The notes under the pieces: generated by a model
What the model was told of the DNA's origin: nothing
Databases searched by the model: none
Seen by the model: the letters and a program-made list of their open reading frames with translations, nothing else
In this document: positions 6,417 through 10,696 of the stretch, one piece after another
How positions within the stretch are numbered: the first letter of the stretch is position 1
Layout: every line of letters begins with the position of its first letter
Source of the DNA: an uncultured Fimbriimonadales bacterium
GTDB taxonomy: Bacteria > Armatimonadota > Fimbriimonadia > Fimbriimonadales > GBS-DC
Assembly: GCA_937925775.1 (NCBI GenBank)
Contig: CALAMM010000152.1
Location: 1-10,696, forward strand
Length of the DNA: 10,696 bases
Reading direction: 5' to 3'
Made by a program: the position numbers and the translations under genes

Positions 6417-7163
6417 ATGAGCCTTTCACGAGTCTATTTTGAGCGCATCCGCGAGCAGATTGCGATATTGGAGCGGCGCTCCTTAGAGTCGATCGAGCGC
6501 GCCGCGCATGTCTGCGCGGAGTGCCTGCTGCGTCGTGGGGTAATCCATGTATATGATACGGGGCATCTTGTCTCGCGCGAGTTGATTAACCGCGCAGGGG
6601 GGCTGGCAGCGTTCAGCCCGCTTCAGTTCGACTTGCAGGTGACAAACACGAACCCGTATCGTGAGGCGCAGGGCGTGGGCGCACAGACCACTCCTGAGAC
6701 CGTGCGCTGTATCGTGCGGGCGGCGCTGGATCGGAGCCGAGTTCTCTCAGGCGATGTGCTGATTATCGGGAGCGTGTCGGGCAAGACACCGTTCCCCGTA
6801 GAGCTGGCAATTCAAGCAAAGGAGCGCGGCGTGTTCACGATTGGGCTAACCGCGCTGGACTACTCCTCGAAGCTGCAATCAGAGCATGAGTCGGGTAAGC
6901 GGCTGTTTGAGGTGGTGGACCTTGTCATCGACAACGCGGCGCCCTACGGCGACGCGATGCTCTCTATCGAGGGTGTGGAGACAGCGTTTTGTCCTGCATC
7001 AGGAATCGGCGCGGCGGTCGCGCTTTGGGCGGTTGTGGCGGGTATCGTAGAACGGATGGTGGCAGCGGGTAGCCCCCCAACCCTCCTCGCCAGTATCAAC
7101 CGCCCCGATGGGATGGAACGCTACAAGCAAACTATTGAAAACTACAAACAGCGAGGCTACTGA
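6417..7163 (+). CDS. SIS-domain protein, UPF0309-like sugar isomerase family
   Basis: A cytoplasmic protein of 248 residues with a sugar-isomerase (SIS) fold, the type that binds phosphosugars in isomerases and in regulators. Segments typical of the UPF0309 / 'sugar isomerase domain' group are present: VYDTGHLVSRELINRAGGL (45-63), an SxSG-type loop GSVSGKTP (118-125) where the family usually has SNSGxNP, SEHESGKRLFEVVDLVIDN (155-173) and PYGDAMLSIEG (176-186). The C-terminus has the usual PPTLLASIN (220-228) and ends in a Tyr-rich helix. The length is right for the family (about 240-250). Its substrate is not known; related genes often lie in carbohydrate or amino-sugar loci, which this is not. 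It heads a compact three-gene run: the arsC-like gene starts 1 nt after its stop. Confidence 0.85.
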   Translation: MSLSRVYFERIREQIAILERRSLESIERAAHVCAECLLRRGVIHVYDTGHLVSRELINRAGGLAAFSPLQFDLQVTNTNPYREAQGVGAQTTPETVRCIVRAALDRSRVLSGDVLIIGSVSGKTPFPVELAIQAKERGVFTIGLTALDYSSKLQSEHESGKRLFEVVDLVIDNAAPYGDAMLSIEGVETAFCPASGIGAAVALWAVVAGIVERMVAAGSPPTLLASINRPDGMERYKQTIENYKQRGY

Positions 7164-7164
7164 A

Positions 7165-7584
7165 ATGGAGAACAAGCCGAAACTGGTGCTCTTTGTGTGC
7201 GTTGGGAACTCGTGTCGGAGCCAGATGGCGGAGGGCTTTGGCAACCACTACGGGCAGGGCAAAGTCGTCGCCTTCAGCGCGGGCACAGCGCCCTCAGGCA
7301 AAGTGCATCCGCTCGCGATTGAAGCCATGCGCGAAGTGGGCATCGACATCTCGCACCAGACCTCCAAGAGCGTGCTGGAGTTCGACATTACCCAGTTCGA
7401 CGCGGTGGTGAGCCTGTGCGATGCACGCACGGATGAACTGTGTCCGGCAACTTACATGGGCGTGCAGGAACACTGGAACATTCCTGACCCTGTCGGACTG
7501 CCGATGGAGGAGTTTCGTCGCGTGCGCGGGATGATTGAAGAGCGCGTGAAGGCGCTGATTGAGCGACTGACCAGCGATGCCTGA
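7165..7584 (+). CDS. arsC: Low-molecular-weight phosphatase fold, thioredoxin-type arsenate reductase (ArsC) family
   Basis: A cytoplasmic protein of 139 residues with the CX5R phosphate loop of the low-molecular-weight protein tyrosine phosphatases: CVGNSCRSQMAEG with C12 and R18. The second-Cys motifs of thioredoxin-coupled arsenate reductases are also present, C85 (SLCDAR) and C93 (ELCP), as is the acidic residue D108 in HWNIPDP. This favours arsenate reduction to arsenite with a disulfide relay over protein phosphatase activity. C85 and C93 are separated by seven residues, one more than in the S. aureus enzyme (C82/C89). The ATG at 7165 follows the SIS stop by 1 nt and has GAGG 8 nt upstream; the longer in-frame ATG at 7108 would overlap the SIS gene by 56 nt. 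No arsenite pump or ArsR is in the window, so the arsenic role is inferred from the enzyme only. Confidence 0.87.
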   Translation: MENKPKLVLFVCVGNSCRSQMAEGFGNHYGQGKVVAFSAGTAPSGKVHPLAIEAMREVGIDISHQTSKSVLEFDITQFDAVVSLCDARTDELCPATYMGVQEHWNIPDPVGLPMEEFRRVRGMIEERVKALIERLTSDA

Positions 7585-8287
7585 GCCAAGCCGAGTCGTG
7601 ATTGCGAGCCACAACCGCTCCAAGTCGCGCGAGATCGAGCAGCTGCTGCGCGCAGGGTTATGCGACCTGCCTGTCGAGATTTGTCTGCTGGCAGATTATC
7701 CCGACGCGCCGCCCCCACCGGAAGAGAACGCCGACAGTTATCGGGGCAACGCGACGATTAAAGCGCGTGCCTGTGCCGCGTTCACTGGGGCGATTAGCCT
7801 TGCAGACGATGCAGGGCTGGAGATTGACGCCCTGAACGGGCAGCCGGGGATGTATTCCCGACGCTTCGCGGGCGAGCTTACCCCCTTCTCGGTGAAGATG
7901 GGCATCTTGCTGGAAATGCTCAAAGACATCCCCGCCGAGCGACGCACGGCGCGATTCCGCTGCGCCGTTGCCATCGCGTTGCCGTCAGGCGAGGTCTTCA
8001 CTTTCGAGGATACGCTCGAAGGGCGGATTGCGGACGCGCCGCGCGGGCAGGCAGGATTCGGATACGACCCCATCTTCTTCTTGCCACCGCTGGGCTGCAC
8101 TTTAGCCGAGCTGCCCTCCGAATTCAAGAACCGCATCAGCCACCGCGCGAAGGTCATGCGTCAGGCGATTCCGAAGCTGCGGGAGCTGCTGACCGAGAGC
8201 GTTTTGGCAACGCCCGCCGAAACCGGCTCAGACTCTCAACGGTTGCCGACAGCTCCGAGAGCTTCTGTAGGGTCTCAATGTCCTTGA
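7577..8287 (+). CDS. rdgB: RdgB/HAM1 non-canonical purine NTP pyrophosphatase, with extended C-terminus
   Basis: Hydrolyses dITP, dXTP and ITP to the monophosphate and pyrophosphate, keeping deaminated purines out of DNA and RNA. It shows the family motifs SHNRSK (11-16), EENADSYRGNATIKA (49-63), LADDAGLEIDAL (75-86) with the catalytic aspartates, PGMYSRRFAGE (90-100), FGYDPIFF (161-168) and KNRISHRAKV (184-193). The enzyme is usually about 195-205 residues. Here the recognisable part ends near residue 206 and is followed by some 30 Ser/Pro/Thr-rich residues that overlap the opposite-strand Rpn-family gene. The tail has no visible motif and looks like an extension after loss of the original stop. 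The start ATG overlaps the end of the arsC-like gene by 8 nt, indicating translational coupling. Confidence 0.94.
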   Translation: MPEPSRVVIASHNRSKSREIEQLLRAGLCDLPVEICLLADYPDAPPPPEENADSYRGNATIKARACAAFTGAISLADDAGLEIDALNGQPGMYSRRFAGELTPFSVKMGILLEMLKDIPAERRTARFRCAVAIALPSGEVFTFEDTLEGRIADAPRGQAGFGYDPIFFLPPLGCTLAELPSEFKNRISHRAKVMRQAIPKLRELLTESVLATPAETGSDSQRLPTAPRASVGSQCP

Positions 8288-9170
8288 CTCGGCTCACAGA
8301 TCGTCTCAGAGAGTCAGGAACCTCCCCAAACCGCGCCTTGAGAACATTCAGGATTGCCTGTTGCAAGCCTTGTTGCAAGCCTTGCTGCAAGCCTTGCTGC
8401 AAGCCCTGTTGCAATCCCTGTTGCAAGCCTTGACGCAGACCGATGCGCTCCGCAGCCGAGATGAAGGGCGATTTTTTCTCGCGCTTGTATTCCTCCAGTA
8501 GCTCTTCGTATTGTTGCTCCAAGATCTCAGGTAGGCTCATAATCCCCTCCACGAGTTCGTCCAACTGGGCGATAACGAATTCATTATACCCGCGTTCGCG
8601 CGCCAGAACTGCCAAATGGTAGCGCGCTCGAAGGCGCAGATCAGGGTTTCCTTGGGTTTCCTGCGCGCGGCGAAACGCCAAAAACAGCAACGCGCAGGGA
8701 TTTTCGCTCTGCTCCAGCTCCTGCATATCGAAATCCAGCAACTTGACGCTGACAAACTCGAACTGCAGGCGACAGCCCGCCATTTCGTACACGAACCGCT
8801 GCGGACGCCAGCGCGGATTCCGATCCACCAACAACGCAATACACACTATCGGCATCTCATACTGGAGATAGAGCCGTGCGAAGTAGCGAAACATCCGCTC
8901 GGCGAACAGCGCGTCAAATACCGCTTGCACCTCAATATGAATCAGAAGCAGCTGCACTTCACCTGTTTTGAGCTGCACACGAATCAGGATGTCGACCAAC
9001 AGACGCTTCCGCTGTTTAGGACGAAGCGGCTGCAGCTCCTTATCCAGAAACACGACAGGAACGCTCCAGTCGATCATCGCGTGCAACTTCGGATGGAGCA
9101 GCAGAATAAACCCTTCCAGAAACCACTGCGCCAGCTGCTTCCACCAAGCATCGAACAGTCCACTTCGCAT
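8154..9170 (-). CDS. Rpn family PD-(D/E)XK nuclease / putative transposase-type protein with QQGL repeats
   Basis: A 338-residue protein of the Rpn/YhgA-like group (recombination-promoting nuclease, related to DUF4351 proteins), often annotated as putative transposase but not a true transposon enzyme. The N-terminal third carries the nuclease core: IDWSVPVVFLDKEL (33-46), VDILIRV with D60, and LLLIHIEVQ with E80 and Q82, the Rpn version of D-(E/Q)-x-Q/K. A helical middle section leads to EEYKREKKSPFISAAERIG (226-244) and then a glutamine-rich tract of LQQG repeats (245-270), after which comes ILNVLKARFGEVP, also typical. The recognisable part ends at about residue 320 (FRRAL); the last 18 residues overlap rdgB in antisense. 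No Shine-Dalgarno site is visible before the ATG at 9170, but a stop codon lies just upstream in frame. No terminal inverted repeats were seen. Confidence 0.87.
   Translation of the reverse strand: MRSGLFDAWWKQLAQWFLEGFILLLHPKLHAMIDWSVPVVFLDKELQPLRPKQRKRLLVDILIRVQLKTGEVQLLLIHIEVQAVFDALFAERMFRYFARLYLQYEMPIVCIALLVDRNPRWRPQRFVYEMAGCRLQFEFVSVKLLDFDMQELEQSENPCALLFLAFRRAQETQGNPDLRLRARYHLAVLARERGYNEFVIAQLDELVEGIMSLPEILEQQYEELLEEYKREKKSPFISAAERIGLRQGLQQGLQQGLQQGLQQGLQQGLQQAILNVLKARFGEVPDSLRRSVSRVKDIETLQKLSELSATVESLSRFRRALPKRSRSAAPAASESPDA
8361..8432. repeat. Six tandem 12-bp repeats inside the Rpn-family gene
   Basis: Six units of consensus TTGCAAGCCTTG lie at 8361, 8373, 8385, 8397, 8409 and 8421, with one to three substitutions in three of them. 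On the coding (minus) strand each unit encodes Gln-Gly-Leu-Gln. Because 12 is a multiple of three, gain or loss of a unit keeps the frame, so length variation between strains is likely. Confidence 0.93.
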
Positions 9171-9231
9171 GCTTTATTGATTCGAGCCATCGCGAAAACA
9201 TCCTGTTGCGATGTCTGGGGGGTAAACGAGG

Positions 9232-9237
9232 TACACT
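9232..9237 (+). promoter_or_regulatory. Probable -10 element of the cystathionine beta-lyase-like gene
   Basis: TACACT ends 11 nt before the ATG at 9249, with no Shine-Dalgarno site in between. The best -35 candidate, TTGCGA at 9206-9211, has a 20-nt spacer, longer than ideal. The 78-bp gap to the divergent Rpn-family gene must hold both promoters. Confidence 0.42.
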
Positions 9238-9248
9238 CTAAGTAAGCG

Positions 9249-10412
9249 ATGAAGCAAGAGTTTTCAGTGGAGACGCTGCTACAGCATTTGGGCGAGGAAG
9301 AGTCGTTTCCCTATGGCTCCGTGACGCCGCCGATTGTGCAGACCTCACTGTTCACTGCTCGCACGCTGCGCGAGCGCAACGCTCGGCAAGGGCGCAACGA
9401 GTTCGGCTACACTTACACACGCGCTGATAACCCCACGGTGCGCCTTGCTGAGCAGAAACTCGCGGCGCTGGAGAGCACAGAGGACGCGCTCTGCTTCAGT
9501 TCGGGCATGGCGGCGATCGCGTCGGCGATACTCACCTTCGCGGAATGCGGCGCCCATGTAATCTGTGTAGATACTGCTTATCCACCAACACGCACGCTGT
9601 TGGGATCGTGGCTGACACGCTATGGTGTGCAGACCACCTTCGTTTCGGGTGAGCGGATGGAAGAGTTCGAGGCAGCCGTCCAGCCCAACACGCGCCTGAT
9701 TTACTTGGAAAGCCCTTCCAGCCTTTATTTTCGCCTCCAAGACCTCCGCGCGGTGAGCCAGTGGGCGCGGGCGCACGGGATTCGCACGCTCTGCGACAAC
9801 AGCTGGGCGACGCCGGTGTTTCAGAACCCACACGCGCTGGGCGTGGATCTTGTGTTGCACAGCGCGAGCAAGTATCTCGGCGGGCATAGCGATCTACTCG
9901 CGGGCGTCGTGGCAGGGGGCATGGAGGATATCGTGCGTATTCGCCAGACGCGCGAGCTGCTGGGCGGCGTTCTGGAGCCGTTCAGCGGCTGGCTGTTGCT
10001 GCGCGGGCTACGCACCCTGCCGATACGAATGGAGCGCGCCCATCGGAGCGGACTGCAGGTCGCTAAGTGGTTGGCGTCGCAGCCGCATGTCGCAAGGGTC
10101 AACCACCCCGGCTTGCCCGATCATCCGCAACACGCACTGGCGCAGGCACAGATGCGCGGCTACAGCAGCTTGTTCAGCTTCGAGACCGTTCCGATTACCG
10201 AAGAGCAAGCCTACGCTTTTACGGAGCGACTACGCCTGTTCCGATTCGGATGCAGCTGGGGCGGCTATGAAAGCCTACTGCTGGGCTGGGCGCACGGGGA
10301 AGCGAACGCGCAGGGCAAATCGCCTTGGCTCTTTCGCATTTATGTGGGGCTGGAGAACCCCGACGACCTAATCCGTGATTTACAGGGAGCAATCGACGCC
10401 CTACTTGCGTAG
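9249..10412 (+). CDS. metC: Cys/Met-metabolism PLP enzyme, cystathionine beta-lyase-like
   Basis: A cytoplasmic fold-type I PLP enzyme of the trans-sulfuration family, 387 residues, the usual length. Key residues are in place: Y56 and R58 in YTRADNPT (phosphate binding from the neighbouring subunit), SSGMAAI (84-90), D183 in LCDNSWATP (pyridine nitrogen), the Schiff-base lysine K208 in HSASKYLGGHSDLLAG, and the substrate-carboxylate arginine R363 in FRIYVGLEN. The loop SWGGYESL (336-343) resembles cystathionine beta-lyase (MetC), whereas gamma-synthases and gamma-lyases commonly have SLGG(V/A)ES. This points to cleavage of cystathionine to homocysteine, pyruvate and ammonia in methionine synthesis. 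Sequence alone does not exclude cystathionine gamma-lyase or a related activity. The gene is divergent from the Rpn-family gene and has its own short upstream region. Confidence 0.88.
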   Translation: MKQEFSVETLLQHLGEEESFPYGSVTPPIVQTSLFTARTLRERNARQGRNEFGYTYTRADNPTVRLAEQKLAALESTEDALCFSSGMAAIASAILTFAECGAHVICVDTAYPPTRTLLGSWLTRYGVQTTFVSGERMEEFEAAVQPNTRLIYLESPSSLYFRLQDLRAVSQWARAHGIRTLCDNSWATPVFQNPHALGVDLVLHSASKYLGGHSDLLAGVVAGGMEDIVRIRQTRELLGGVLEPFSGWLLLRGLRTLPIRMERAHRSGLQVAKWLASQPHVARVNHPGLPDHPQHALAQAQMRGYSSLFSFETVPITEEQAYAFTERLRLFRFGCSWGGYESLLLGWAHGEANAQGKSPWLFRIYVGLENPDDLIRDLQGAIDALLA

Positions 10413-10450
10413 CACTCGCGATAGCCTAAGCACCTGCTTTCAAAGTGTGC

Positions 10451-10456
10451 TATAAT
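10451..10456 (+). promoter_or_regulatory. Consensus -10 element of the last gene, near-leaderless start
   Basis: A perfect TATAAT ends 9 nt before the ATG at 10466. A short AGGA (10457-10460) lies 5 nt before that ATG, so a weak ribosome-binding site is possible only if transcription starts very close to the -10. A small hairpin (AAGC-ACCT-GCTT, around 10428-10439) and an AGCAC/GTGCT inverted repeat (10411-10415 with 10447-10451) surround the -35 region. Confidence 0.6.
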
Positions 10457-10465
10457 AGGAATGCT

Positions 10466-10696
10466 ATGGCGCGCAAGCGAGTGGCTCTGATAGTACCGCA
10501 CAACGATCGGAACAGCACGGCGTACACGCGCAACCTGCGGTTGGCGCGGATGTGGCGCAACGCCCTGCGCCTGTGGGGCGTGGAAGCAAGCATCCTCGTC
10601 GCAGGTGATGTGTCTAAAAGCCAGTTCCAAAGCCAGTACGATTTTGGTATCGTGCCCACGATGGAGAACCTCACGGGTACGATGGCGATTAACAGC
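10466..10696 (+). CDS. Unrecognised protein, N-terminal 77 residues (cut by window end)
   Basis: An open frame of 77 codons from ATG 10466 to the end of the window, with codon use like the neighbours and a consensus -10 upstream. It begins with a basic stretch and a short strand-like segment (KRVALIVPHND, residues 4-14), then a helical Arg/Leu-rich section (LRLARMWRNALRLWG, 25-39) and a second strand-like segment (ASILVAGD). That alternation suggests an alpha/beta domain such as a Rossmann-like or response-regulator-like fold, but no motif allows assignment. An alternative ATG at 10461 is in another frame. The family is not recognised and no function is proposed. Confidence 0.7.
   Translation, partial: MARKRVALIVPHNDRNSTAYTRNLRLARMWRNALRLWGVEASILVAGDVSKSQFQSQYDFGIVPTMENLTGTMAINS

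Noticed and set aside
7108..7164. Upstream ATG of the arsC-like gene
   Set aside because: Would overlap the SIS gene by 56 nt and add residues absent from the family; the ATG at 7165 has a ribosome-binding site.
8154..9170. Rpn-family gene as part of an insertion sequence or transposon
   Set aside because: No flanking inverted repeats, target duplications or DDE motifs were seen; Rpn proteins are often called transposases without being in mobile elements.
8616..9245. 209-codon plus-strand frame opposite the Rpn-family gene
   Set aside because: Antisense shadow: the minus-strand protein has family motifs across this range, while the plus frame has none.
9510..9525. GCGATCGC octamer resembling the cyanobacterial HIP1 repeat
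   Set aside because: A lone occurrence noticed in the window; not evidence of a repeated element.
9345..9887. 180-codon minus-strand frame opposite the metC-like gene
   Set aside because: Shadow of a gene with full PLP-enzyme motifs; no motifs of its own.

Overview
The window is moderately GC-rich, gene-dense bacterial DNA with twelve protein-coding genes, two of them cut by the window edges. No rRNA, tRNA, CRISPR array or insertion sequence is visible. The gene mix (FabI-type enoyl reductase, c-type cytochrome maturation, a redoxin/cytochrome c/copper-oxygenase fusion, a phasin-like protein beside an ABC1 kinase, an Rpn-family protein with a Gln-Gly-Leu repeat) and the near-leaderless promoters suggest a thermophile-type environmental lineage such as Armatimonadota (Fimbriimonadales-like). 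That placement is an inference from gene style, not from a marker gene.

Left part: on the minus strand fabI (fatty acid synthesis) is followed 3 nt later by nhaA (Na+/H+ antiporter, C-terminus outside the window). Divergent from fabI is ccmC, and overlapping the ccmC 3' end in another frame is a 47-codon ccmD-like membrane protein missed by length-limited ORF calling. The two divergent promoters sit in the arms of a perfect 9-bp inverted repeat. Downstream lies a 600-residue exported fusion: thioredoxin-like redoxin, one CxxCH haem c site, and a type II copper monooxygenase-like module. It needs haem c attachment, so it fits next to ccmCD.

Middle part: after a 14-bp hairpin, a phasin-like coiled-coil protein and an ABC1/AarF (UbiB-like) kinase form a tight pair. 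Then comes a compact run with 1-nt spacing and an 8-nt overlap: a SIS-domain sugar-phosphate isomerase-like protein, an ArsC-type low-molecular-weight phosphatase/arsenate reductase, and RdgB (non-canonical purine NTP pyrophosphatase).

Right part: rdgB converges on, and overlaps by 134 nt, an Rpn-family PD-(D/E)XK nuclease-like gene that carries six in-frame 12-bp repeats. Divergent from it is a trans-sulfuration PLP enzyme (cystathionine beta-lyase-like). The window ends inside an unrecognised gene with a consensus TATAAT directly upstream.

TANAAT-type -10 boxes lie exactly 9 nt before the ATG of ccmC, the SIS gene and the last gene, pointing to leaderless or nearly leaderless mRNAs. The phasin-like gene and fabI have longer leaders with Shine-Dalgarno sites.
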